A stretch of 64,000 bases of DNA from Laburnicola sp. R22_1 (taxonomy: Eukaryota; Ascomycota; Dothideomycetes; Pleosporales; Didymosphaeriaceae), in contig JACONQ010000004.1 in assembly GCA_014281115.1 (NCBI GenBank), positions 992,001 through 1,056,000 of the forward strand, in the 5' to 3' direction. This document shows, piece after piece, positions 43,400-53,660 of the stretch. The translations under genes were made by a program, and so were the position numbers. Each line of letters starts with the position of its first letter. Within the stretch, counting starts at the first letter, position 1. The notes under the pieces are model-generated. The model made no database searches and was not told where the DNA came from. It saw only the letters and a list, made by a program, of their open reading frames with translations.

Positions 43400-45664
43400 G
43401 GTGGAGAAGACTTGAGTGCAAGTAGGTAGATTCTGGGTGGGACGAATATGCGCAGTAAGTTGGGTAACTATATGAATATGTGCTGAAGTAAACTGTATGC
43501 AAGTTAACGATTTTACAACGACCATCTCTCATCCAATTTATACCCAGATTACCCCCCAGCTCATCACACTCTCCGACTCCCAAGGCCCCCCTCCCTCCCA
43601 CCTAAGAATAACTCCCTCACCATCAGGTGAACAATTCTCGCACTCATATCCTCATCCACGACCCCCAAAAACCAGGCAAAAGGCAGCCTCCGTGCCACGA
43701 AAACCATCAGCTGCGAACCTCTCACCGCGCAGCCGCCATTCAGATGTCGTCCACACCAGTTCGCCAAGACAACGACAAGACCTAGGTAAGTTCTCCACCA
43801 GGGAATCCCGTGGGCGGCTTACGCTTGGCGCGAACCACACGTACTAATTGGAGCACCGATTACGTCGTTAGCGATGGAAGCTGATGGTCAACTGCTCTGC
43901 GAAGTTTTTTTTTAATTTTCGTCGTTTTATCGTAATTCTGACATAAGCTTCAGCTGACCAACGCCGAGACCAGCGACATCAGCTGGTGAGGCAGGTACGG
44001 GCCGGTTGGCATCGGATTTGCTTGGAAATGGCGACGGCTTATTAGAAATGGGGGTGGTTTTGGCGAGGGTTGATGATGGGCAGTGGTCGGTGGGGATTAT
44101 GTGCGCCACGTGGTGTAGGGGGTCGTAGGGCTTAGTAGGTAGCTAGTCTGACTGCTACTGTGATCTACCTATGGTATGTAGGTGTCGTACATCTGGGTAG
44201 ACAGTGATTCGGAATCGAGGTGTGCTAAACGTCCCATGAGGACACATGTTCCCAATATGAAATAAGTGGGACAAGGAAATGTGCTTACCGCCCCCATCCC
44301 TACCCAATAATCATTCCCACCTCTTCGCACACCATCCTTCTCCACGTCATCAGCAACTCCCTCATCGCTCATCATCCAGTGACCACATGTCCAAGTCTCA
44401 GCCCATGCGCCGCATCCCCCTCAAAAGCGCCTTGTCGACCTCGCACCTCGGTATAAGCCGCCAGCGCCTAGGCCCAAGGACGATGTGATGTCGTCAGTCT
44501 TATCCGCCCATTTGCCTAGGTTGTCCGGTGTCTAAGTATAGATGGGTCGTCTGTGGCTGGTGCTGAGCTAGTGCGTTTGCGTTGGTTTTAGACCGAATTT
44601 CGAGGTTGGGCAGGGGGGTGAGAAGGAGAGGTGGTGATGAGTGTGGCTTGGGGTGATGGAGGCTGGGATTTGGATTGTTTTGTGGGCGGCAAGGAGAAGA
44701 TGTTTGTTGTTTGGTGATGGGGTTTATTGGTTGAGGGGTTGAATGTTGTCTACTGTTATTAATGTGTCGAGAGATGTGTAGCTTTTTGTGGAGGAGAAGT
44801 GTTTGGGGGATATAGCGTGAGATGCCTAGGGCGCCTTGTACGGTGTGCTGATTATGTACTCGTTCCTTTTTTGTCATGAGCTTGAAATAGGCTTTTCTGT
44901 GTTTAAAACTGCGGAAGGGATTACTGCTGTTAGTTGTATATTCTTTATTAGCAATAGTCTTAGTCGCAAAAAAACTCTCCATATACTCGTTCATACATTC
45001 CGTCTATAATCCACTCAATCCTCCTGTACGTATTTCAAGACTCAAAGGTTTGCTTGCTTACATTCATCCATCTCAATTCCCCCATCACTCCTTATCCCTA
45101 GCTCGTTCATTTACCCTTCCGCACGTGAAAAGATCTCCCAGTGTATAATAATAATTGAAAGCTAAAGCACGCGAGAAGAGAAGCACGCAAAGAGTAAATG
45201 AACTACAGGACAACGCGATTCTTCGACGTACAACCGTGCAACAGTGTGAAATATAGGAAACTATTCTCAGAATAAAAACCCTGCATGGAACCTCGCACTT
45301 ATACTGTATCCTCACCATTTTCTACTCCACTTACATACACATGGCAGACTCAAATTCACGAGATGATAATACAGCGAAGAACTTCAATGTTGTTATACAA
45401 AGCCACGAGGCAAATTTCTGCTACATACGCAGAACATAGACAGTACCGAATCCATGTCCTCATCCCTTCCTCTCTCATATTTTTAGGTACCATGACCCAG
45501 ACTGTCGCCTCCCGGAAAGGCCATGCATTCAGGAGCGAGACTCCACATCACTCACTGCCCTGCTCCGATACCCATGACATGCATGCATCCCCGCCAACTA
45601 ACCTCCCATCCCGTCCCACCCAAACTCCTCCATACTCCACAGCTTACTCTCCTCCTCCTCCTCC
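43400..45664. other. intergenic, 2.2 kb
   Basis: The first few hundred bases are the chloroperoxidase upstream region. I find no supportable gene; frames at 44500-44994 and 43497-43847 are low-complexity by-products of skewed base composition. Confidence 0.4.
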
Positions 45665-46216
45665 TCACTCCAACCCCCCGTCCTTCCCTTCCCCTCCCTT
45701 CCCCTCTCCAGACTTCCTCCCCTCGCCCCCCTCCCTTCCCTCCGCCCTCCTAGCAAAAACCCCCACCTCATTACTCTCCCCCGTCCGCTCATCCCAAACC
45801 GCAAACGCGCCCTCGCCCCTACTCCCCCGAAACGTCGGCATCGCCCACTTCCCGCCCGTGCCCTCGCCCGGATGCGCGTCCATGGGGAACACGCCGCGGC
45901 GATTGGGGGTCGTGGGTGTGGAGCCGGTGGTGGAGTATCCGGGAGGATTTGGGCTGGGATCGGCGCTGGAGTGTTGGGCGTGTGTGGTGGAGGATGGCGC
46001 TGCGATAGTGCTGGTGTGGCTGAGGGATGTGTTGATTGTGAGGGTTGGTCGGGTGGGGGGCGGGGGATGGGTGGTGTTTGGGCGGGGAGGGGGGATGGGG
46101 ATTGAGACGGTGGGCCCGGTGGGGTGGGATGCATTATGCGTTGATTGGGCGGTGGGGGAGGTGGATTGGGAGGTGGTGGGTGTGTTTTGACTGGACTTGG
46201 AGGTGGGAGGGTCCAT
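45665..46216 (-). CDS. unknown Pro/Ser/Thr-rich protein
   Basis: I take the start at MDPPTSKSSQNTPTTSQSTS (ATG 46216), giving 183 residues. The first 100 residues are low-complexity Pro/Ser/Thr. The C-terminal part is more ordered (RRGVFPMDAHPGEGTGGKW, AMPTFRGSRGEGAFAVWDER) and ends in Gly/Glu/Lys-rich repeats. The strand is strongly skewed, so a second long frame (45598-46563) overlaps it. I prefer the present frame because of its ordered middle. No family is recognised. Confidence 0.4.
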   Translation of the reverse strand: MDPPTSKSSQNTPTTSQSTSPTAQSTHNASHPTGPTVSIPIPPPRPNTTHPPPPTRPTLTINTSLSHTSTIAAPSSTTHAQHSSADPSPNPPGYSTTGSTPTTPNRRGVFPMDAHPGEGTGGKWAMPTFRGSRGEGAFAVWDERTGESNEVGVFARRAEGREGGEGRKSGEGKGGEGKDGGLE

Positions 46217-47135
46217 TTTGGTGGTGAGGATGATGGTGTCGTAATCTCGGTGAGTTGGAGATGGAGGCTGAGTGGGGTTGAATGCGAAGTGGGTGGGTGT
46301 TGTCGTTGTTGTTGTGCTGCTGACGCTTTGGAACGTATGTTGAGGTGGGTTGAACTTAGTCGACAAGACCTGGTGTCGTTGTGCTGCTGAAGCTCTTCGA
46401 TATACCCTGAGTCGGTTGAACTCGGAGATGGCTTGTGTTGTTGGAGTTCCGTGGGGTTCAATATGAAGCTGAAGTTGTTCGGTAGTCCGAGGCGGAGATA
46501 ACGGGGCGAGTCGATGATATTTGTATGCGAGAGTACCTTTATGCCCAGGCTGCAGCACGCCATTGATTAGTACGGCAGAATAATATCAACAGGAAAGACT
46601 TAGCGTTGCCTAGTGCGGACTGTGTTGCACAATAGCGGTGACTCTTCAGCCACGGTCACGTGGGGGTGCATTCACCCCTTATCAGTCTTCCGATACCTAG
46701 GTAGGCAACAGTATTTCGAAAAGGACCTCATAGATTAGGCGATAGATGCGATTAGTAATACAGATGAACTAATAAAGTTATGCATAAAGTGAGCGTCCGT
46801 GTTTACCAGTCATGCATCTGATTGAGAGGATACCTAGTCCTGTATCGCGATATCAACCACCCCCCCGTCGCAGGAGAACTATCAGCTTCATCGCCATAAA
46901 GCCAAACAAATACAGCCCAGAAATTTCGCAGCACCATTTGTAACCTGGAGCTTGACGGCCGAAAACACTCCAGTGCGCAAACCAAACCAGACCCGCCAAA
47001 TAGCGACGCCAAACTCGGTTCGAACTTTTGCTTTTAGAATTCACTCTCTCTAGCAAGAGCTGAAATTTCCAATACCGACGCCGATGCGACCTCGCTCCCG
47101 CCCGTACACATCTCCGGAATGCAGCCGAAGTTGAT
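46217..47135. other. intergenic
   Basis: No gene is visible apart from the low-complexity upstream extension of the preceding frame. Confidence 0.35.
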
Positions 47136-47438
47136 TTACGGAGTAGCCTCCACATCCGCCGAGCGCGCAACGCCGTCCTTCACCCCATCAATGGAATCCT
47201 TTTCAACATCCATGGAAGCTGGTGCCTTGGAAGCCTGAGCAGGCTGCTGCACCGGCACGAAGCGCACTCGCGAATCGGCCCGGTCGCTCTTGCCGTTGGT
47301 GTTCGTAGAAGCAGCGTTGCTGATGTGCTGCTTTTGCGGGACAGGCGTGAGACGAAGGAAGGGGCCAGTGCCGTTGTTTGAGTAGTCTTGGTTGGTCATG
47401 CGGATTGTGAGCGGGGTGAAGCTGTTTCGTGGAGACAT
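47136..47438 (-). CDS. unknown small protein, 100 residues
   Basis: This single open frame starts at ATG 47438 (MSPRNSFTPLTIRMTNQDYS). It is polar and without signal peptide or membrane helix, with RVRFVPVQQPAQASKAPA in the middle and an acidic end (SMDVEKDSIDGVKDGV). A short alternation of basic and phospho-site-like residues suggests a disordered regulatory protein, but that is a guess. I recognise no family. Confidence 0.45.
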   Translation of the reverse strand: MSPRNSFTPLTIRMTNQDYSNNGTGPFLRLTPVPQKQHISNAASTNTNGKSDRADSRVRFVPVQQPAQASKAPASMDVEKDSIDGVKDGVARSADVEATP

Positions 47439-48294
47439 TTTGGTTGAGTTGATGGCTTTGTGGGTTGTGGTTGATTGAGCGTGGCTTTGCGTGTGTGGGC
47501 TTTGGGTTGGGTGAGTGAGGTGTGTGTGTTCCAGTTGCGTTAATTGAGAGGGATTATTTACCTTTATATGTGCGTCTGGCGAACAGAGGCGTTATTTGAG
47601 CTTAGGAACCGTGGTTGAGAGAGTGTGCGAAAGCTGGGACAGAGTGCGGCTAACAGTGGGTCGTGGTTGTGTGGTGGGCACATGGTACGCTAGCTGTGAG
47701 AGAACTAGCTGTGAGAGAAACTGCGTCGCGGCCGCTTTCCAGATATTTTCAGGTGATTATCGTGCATACACCAGGTGCGCTTACAAACGCACCTATTGTA
47801 AATAGGGCACGTGGGTCGGAAGTCATGAGCAGACAAAGCCCGACCGAGGCTTGTCTCGAGGGCTGGTGAAAGAGTAGACGAGGCTAACAATGAACTCGAG
47901 GTGATATTTTCCTGTGAAAAAAAGATCCTCTCCGTGTGTCAGCGGAGAAGCAAATGCCCGGGCGGCTCTACTCGATACCACCATGCCTGCCTCTAGGGCT
48001 ATCCGCCGTGCACATACCTTAAAAAGATATCCGTAATTTTCACCCGACCTCTAAAGGACAGGGACCCAAACAATTGAAGCAAGAGGTAGCCTCCGCAACT
48101 CATCGTCCAGCATCATAGGCCTAGACCAAAACCCTCAAGCGATGAGTTACTACTCCATGCACACGAGATCAAAAACAAAATTCACATGTTCTAGGAAGGG
48201 GGATTCGCAAATATTCTACTTTTTTCTTACCCAACTAAACCGGATATCTTGCTATTACTCGATACATCACCGCCCATTTGTGCCGGGCCGCCTC
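47439..48294. other. intergenic
   Basis: Upstream sequence of the 100-residue gene and 3' flank of the cysteinyl-tRNA synthetase gene. Nothing else is supported. Confidence 0.4.
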
Positions 48295-50927
48295 TCATGA
48301 ACTGCCAACTCCCTTCATGTACTCCTCATGCAACTTCTTCTGCCTCTCCCACTCCTTTCTTAACTTCTTCGCCTTACTCTTCGGCACATCGGCGCCCTCC
48401 TTATCCTTAGTCGGTAACCCATCCTCGTCCCATGCGCTGTACTCCTCTGTCTTGAACATATCCATGTGGCTGAGCTTCGCCTGCTCCGCCAGCTTAGCCT
48501 TCTTCTCCGCTTCTTCGCGCTCGCGCTTCTGCTTCGCTTCGGCCTTCTGGCGCGCGAGGCTTTCTTTTTGCTCACGTTCAGCGCGCAGCTCTGCGTCGAC
48601 AGGCCGCACCATGGCAGGCGCGTTAGCACGGTCTTCCAGGTAGATGCCAAGATCCCAAAGGTCGAGGTCACGCAGGCGGTCGCAGAGCGCGAGGAAGTCT
48701 TTCGCAGGTGCCTTCTTCTCCGCGAGTCCCTTCAGATTCTCCTGGAATGTCGACAGAACTTCGGCGTAGGGTACAGCGACCGTATCCTGTTGCTTGGATG
48801 GTTTGTCCTTGGAGATGATGGTGTTTAGCACTTCTTCAGAGAGATCGCCGGCGATGGCATGTTGGCGGATTTCGTCTCGTTCGCGCGCCACAGCGTGCAC
48901 GAATGGTTTAGCTTCTTCTGGTATATCAATACCTGACCAACCAATAGCACCGTCGTTCGGATCAGCTGTCCCATCCAGACCAAAGATGCGGACTATGCGA
49001 GTGACCCAGCGACCGACCTCAAAAGACACAGAATCGGAAAGCCCAGCTTTTTCAGCAGTATTGTACTCTGTGATCAGGTCCCTGATAGCACGAAGTGCTG
49101 TCGGGGTGTCGAATGAATCTGCGAGTGCATCGTGCAGCTTCGACTTCGCCGATCCCAAGGCCTCTTTGACTTTGGCGTCTTCGGTGCCGGTAGATGACGC
49201 GTTGGGGTGAATCTCAAGGTCGCGAACCTTATAAAAGAAGTTGGTGACATAGCTTTCGAAAGAAGCACCTGCTTTCCTCATATCGTCGGTGATCTCGATC
49301 CCATCATGCCAGCCGCCAAGAAGGAAAATTATCCTTAACCCTCGCGGAGTCCAGTCTCCCCGTGACAGTGATTCCCGAATAGTGGTAAAATTCTTCAATG
49401 ACTTTGACATCTTGCTCCCCGAGATCGACAGATGGCCCATATGCAAGAAATAGTTGACCCACTGGTGGCCCCCTTGCGCCCAGTACGCCTCACTCTGTGC
49501 AAGCTCGTTGTCGTGATGAGGGAAGCAGAGATCAATACCACCGGAATGTATATCCATCGCCTCGCCCAGTGTGTCGCTAGCCATGACGGAGCACTCGATG
49601 TGCCATCCAGGTCGTCCCGGACCCCATGGTGAGTCCCACGCAGGCTCTCCAGGTTTGCTTGATTTCCACACCGCAAAGTCGGCATCTGATCGTTTCTCGC
49701 CAGTTTTCTTCGTCAAAGCCCCTTCTCCATCTGCCTGCAAGTCCTTGTTGTTCCGGTTCCAGGGCTCCAATCTCGCATAGTAATTGTTTGGAGTCTTCTC
49801 GAACGAATCGATATCAAAGTACACAGAACCATCACTGGTACTGTATGCGTACCCATTTGCGATGATCTTTTCAACGAAGGAGACAATCTGCGGTCCAAAT
49901 TCGGTAACGCGGGTAGTGACGTCGGGGTCCAGAACATTCAGAGAATGCATATCCTCAAAGAACCGTTCCTCGTATCGCTTTGTGAGAGTGGTGAATATGC
50001 TATGATCTTGAGCATCTATCGATGTGCCATGTAATGAGTCCAGGTAAGGTAACAGTATATCCTCAACTCCGGTCCAATACTCCGTCGCATCCTCGTTTGA
50101 GCTTTTTGATGGAGCGAGCAGCGCTGTAACTGCGGCACCCGCCGTCTTCAGATGCATCTTGATCTTTGCTTCTTTGTCTGTAGGAGCTCCAGTTCCATCA
50201 AGAGACTTACCAGCAAGCACCGCAGCATACTTCTCCGATGACTCCTTGTTGAACTCTTCCGGTTTCAGTTCGGGGCTAAGCAAAGGTAGATTTTTCTTCA
50301 CATAGGCGTCGAAAGCCTTGACGGTTGTGTCCAAAAGCTCCTGTGTTACTGTGGGGTGTTGGGATTTGAACTGTGCAAAGAGATATTGCTGTCGCGCCCG
50401 GACGATAATTTTGTCATCCACTAAATCAAGTCAGTAAAGCTTCTAAAGCAGAGATAGGTACACAGTGTTTATCTTGGCTAAGACACGGACCCGAAACATT
50501 TCAAAACGCGACTTGAGCCACGTATAGCATCCACTTTGTACCCTATACTCACCATCGGTAATACTACATCTTCGTTAATTCTGCACGTCTGGCAGGAGAG
50601 TTTGAAGAAGCTTACTTTTGTACAAACTTGACGGAGAATCCGAAGTAGTCCCTCAGAACACGCCTCAGCACATCAATGGACACATAGTTCCGCGCATGAC
50701 CCAGATGAGCGTCATCGTAGACTTCATTGTCAGTCTCGGGGAGCAAGGTCCTGAGGGTCAAACAAACCAGTTGGACCGCAGCTGTACCACTTTACAACCT
50801 TCCCTTCTTCGTCTATAGGCCTGAAGTCGTCCTTCTTCCGAGTCAGAGAGTTGAAAACTTTCAACTTGGCGGGCTGCGAAGGGTGCGGCTCTGCCCAAGG
50901 CGGCTGAGCGCGCGCGGGGGTCGCCAT
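48295..50927 (-). CDS. CRS1: cysteinyl-tRNA synthetase
   Basis: Four exons (50927-50768, 50721-50616, 50563-50553, 50420-48295) join in frame to 800 residues, the usual fungal length. The enzyme charges tRNA-Cys in the cytosol. Class I signatures are the HIGH-type motif (AHLGH, around residues 58-62), the zinc-site segment GWHIECSVM with Cys369, and KMSKS at about 429-433 ([12 protein letters not shown]). Exon 3 is an 11-base microexon that supplies the end of Asn plus ITD and the first base of Val in QNITDVDDKI; reading it in is the only way to keep this conserved motif. The C-terminus is a long Lys/Glu/Arg-rich helix, common in eukaryotic CysRS. The gene diverges from TRM61 with 347 bases between start codons. 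Confidence 0.95.
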
Positions 50928-51274
50928 GGTGGCCTTGGGTATACACAGGTAAGGAGTGCTGATGCGTGGTTTCGACAAACTGAGTGGAGAGAGTAGTGGT
51001 CGTCGTGACAAAGAAGACAAACGCAAGAGCATCAAGAGGGCGGCCCAAACGAATCGGGAAGGAGTGACGGAAAGGAAGAACAAGTGGGGTAGCTGCGGGA
51101 TGGGGAGGGAAAGGCGACGGACGGTTATGGAGGGCGGATGAGTCAATCGGACCTCTGTGCGGAGGTCTTGGCGCACTCCCCGCTAGAGGTCCCCGCCAAA
51201 AATTTCAGGGAGCTGTGCGCGTTCGACGTTGTAGCTTCTACACTGCCTCTCACACCCTCGCGCCTGCACTCTCC
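50928..51274. promoter_or_regulatory. shared upstream region of CRS1 and TRM61
   Basis: Only 347 bases separate the divergent start codons of two translation-related genes, so their promoters overlap or touch. I cannot assign individual factor sites by eye. Confidence 0.5.
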
Positions 51275-52822
51275 ATGGCGCCCACAATTTCACCCTTTCT
51301 CGATCCCGGAACACACTCGTCGGCCGGCAATCTCGGCATTCTGCAGCTGAAGCGCGACCATCTTATCCCCACCGTGCTATCCGATTCCGCATCCAAAGAC
51401 TACGCCGAGGGCAGCGTCGAGAACACTCGCTTTGGCTCTTTCCCGCACAGCACACTCCTCCATAAGCCGTGGGGCACCCAAGTTCTTGCCTCGGTCGTCG
51501 ATACCGGCTCGCGCAGCTCAAGATCCAAGAAGAGGAAACGCGAGGCCAATGCAGAAGGCGAGACTGCAGGAGAAGCTGGAGCTGGCGAAGAAAACATTTC
51601 ACGAGGGATCGCGAAGGCTGCTGCTGCAAGTAGCGGATTCGCCCATCTAGTACCGCCTACACCCGAAACGTGGACGTTATGCTTGCCGCATCGGACCCAG
51701 GTCGTCTACACGCCGGACTATAGCTATATAATTCAGAAGACGCGTCTGCGGCCGGGAGACCACATCATTGAAGCAGGCGCTGGCAGTGGGAGCTTCACTC
51801 ATGCCGCTGCAAGAACAATATTCAACGGATACGCCGGGCTAGAAGAAGGAGACGCAGCGGCCCAAGAAGCAAACAGGACAGAGCCCAGAAAGAAGAAGAG
51901 ACGCCAGAAGAGATACGGCCACGTGTACAGCTACGAATACCACAAGCCACGGGCAGAGCAGCTGAAGGAAGAAATCATCTCTCACGGCCTCGACCCCGTC
52001 GTCACCGTCACAAACCGCGATGTCTACGAGGACGGCTTCTGCCTTGACAACGACGACGAGCCTAACGCCGACGTTATATTCCTCGACCTCCCCGCTCCAT
52101 GGCTCGCCCTCAAACACCTTACACGCTCCCCGCCCCCCTCGGCAGTCGTAAAAGCAGTCGCATCCGACGCCTCCACACCAACCGACGAAGGTTCCGCGTC
52201 GACACCCCAACCACCGCCTCCCGCAAAGCCTTTTCGATCCCCCCTAAACCCCAAAAGCATAGTTCGAATATGCACCTTCTCGCCCTGCATCGAGCAAGTG
52301 CAAAAGACGGTCGCCGCCATGCGCTCATACGGCTGGCTCGACATCGAAATGTTCACCCTCGAGCACAAACGCCTCGAAGTCCGCCGCGAGCGCATCGGCC
52401 TCCAAGAAGAAGGCCTCCGCGGCGCGAACCCCAGCCCAGCGACCGTCCAAGAAGCCGTCCAACGTCTCCGCGACGTCGAGGACCGCGCCAAAGTCTTCCA
52501 CGGCCTGCAAAAAGAGAAACAAGAGCAAATCATGCGCCGCGCCGAGGCGAAGAAACGCGGTGAGAAGCTCTCAGCCGCGGAGATACAAGAGGGGAAGCAG
52601 GATAAAGCGCGGGCGAAGGAGGGCTTACCGCCGAGTAAGCATGATAGACTGGAGCGCGCGAAGAAAGAGCTGGAAAGCAGGCCGTTGTTCAAGGAGGGCA
52701 GGCTGGTATGTCGGACGGAACCGGAGATCAAGACGCATACTTCGTATCTTGTTTTTGCGGTTTTGCCCGTCGAGTGGACGGCCGAAGACGAGGAGAAGGC
52801 GAGAAAGAAGTGGGGCCCTTGA
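51275..52822 (+). CDS. TRM61: tRNA m1A58 methyltransferase catalytic subunit
   Basis: A single exon of 515 residues starts at ATG 51275 (MAPTISPFLDPGTHSSAGNL). Trm61 with Trm6 methylates adenine 58 in the T loop of tRNAs in the nucleus. The family marks are PWGTQV after a short N-terminal barrel, LPHRTQVVYTPDYSYI, the S-adenosylmethionine site HIIEAGAGSGSFTHA (about 163-177), and FLDLPAPWLALKHL with the catalytic Asp. Two Lys/Arg/Glu-rich insertions, one near residues 80-110 and a long helical one near 360-450, make it larger than the yeast protein. The C-terminal TSYLVFAVLP strand completes the fold. Confidence 0.93.
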   Translation: MAPTISPFLDPGTHSSAGNLGILQLKRDHLIPTVLSDSASKDYAEGSVENTRFGSFPHSTLLHKPWGTQVLASVVDTGSRSSRSKKRKREANAEGETAGEAGAGEENISRGIAKAAAASSGFAHLVPPTPETWTLCLPHRTQVVYTPDYSYIIQKTRLRPGDHIIEAGAGSGSFTHAAARTIFNGYAGLEEGDAAAQEANRTEPRKKKRRQKRYGHVYSYEYHKPRAEQLKEEIISHGLDPVVTVTNRDVYEDGFCLDNDDEPNADVIFLDLPAPWLALKHLTRSPPPSAVVKAVASDASTPTDEGSASTPQPPPPAKPFRSPLNPKSIVRICTFSPCIEQVQKTVAAMRSYGWLDIEMFTLEHKRLEVRRERIGLQEEGLRGANPSPATVQEAVQRLRDVEDRAKVFHGLQKEKQEQIMRRAEAKKRGEKLSAAEIQEGKQDKARAKEGLPPSKHDRLERAKKELESRPLFKEGRLVCRTEPEIKTHTSYLVFAVLPVEWTAEDEEKARKKWGP

Positions 52823-53660
52823 GCAGCTTGGGGTAATCTACGGCTACTTGGTTTGCATCTTCAGCTAGGCTATCCGTATCCATGAACTAGTTCATGCACA
52901 AGCTGAACAGGCTATCCTATCCCGTCCCGTTGCGTCCCCGTCTCCATTCTGTTTCTATTTCAGTCTGTTCTCCTCACGGATAACTCAGCGACTAATTCAA
53001 ACCAAACTATAGTATATGTGCATCTACATACCTACTCGGTCCCAAATAAATATTCCACTCCCTCCAATCAGACTTCAAAACACCACCTGGGCACCTTCAG
53101 CTGCACCTGGGCAGTCTACCAAGCACTACGTCAAAGCTTCCAATTCAATACATCTCATCATCCGGATAATGTCACATTCTATAGGTAAATAGGCAACCAA
53201 TACCTTTCACCTCACCTCAGCTCACATTCTCCGATCACCTGGGCACCTACCAAGCATCGTGATACCCAAGGTCCCGAGGTCCCGAGATAAGCACGTGCCC
53301 GCCGCTATCGATTGCACAGTAGTGTGAGTGTTGAATCTTGATCCTCCGACTCCACCTCGGCAAGAAAAATTCTATTTTTACACGTAGCTTGGCGCGCGAT
53401 CCTCCGCAACATCGCCAAGTAACCCAATATTTCCCCCAACAACGACAAGACGACAAAAACAAGAGTAGCTGAAACTCTGAATAGGATGAAACAGCTAGTA
53501 TCCACTATCTATTGGGCCAATCTATTGATCGTTTCGTGGGGGGAAAATACCACACGAGCCGCTCGCTACACAAATCCGAAAATGTCATTGCTTAGCCACC
53601 GCCGCCTTCCAATGCCGTTATTGTTCTCGAATCCAGTATCCTTCCCTGCGTATTCAGTTT
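52823..53660. other. convergent intergenic region
   Basis: No gene is visible. The phrase CACCTGGGCA occurs three times (around 53090, 53105 and 53238) with similar following sequence, a minor local repetition. Confidence 0.4.

Noticed and set aside
42656..43601. long frames on both strands over the chloroperoxidase
   Set aside because: They are GC-driven shadows of a clearly recognised gene.
44388..44488. 33-residue frame starting MSKSQPMRRIP
   Set aside because: Too short, and there is no splice partner that extends it convincingly.
45598..46563. 321-residue open frame overlapping the Pro/Ser/Thr-rich gene
   Set aside because: The strand is so skewed that several frames stay open; this one is Pro-rich and then Arg/Gly-rich with no ordered core.
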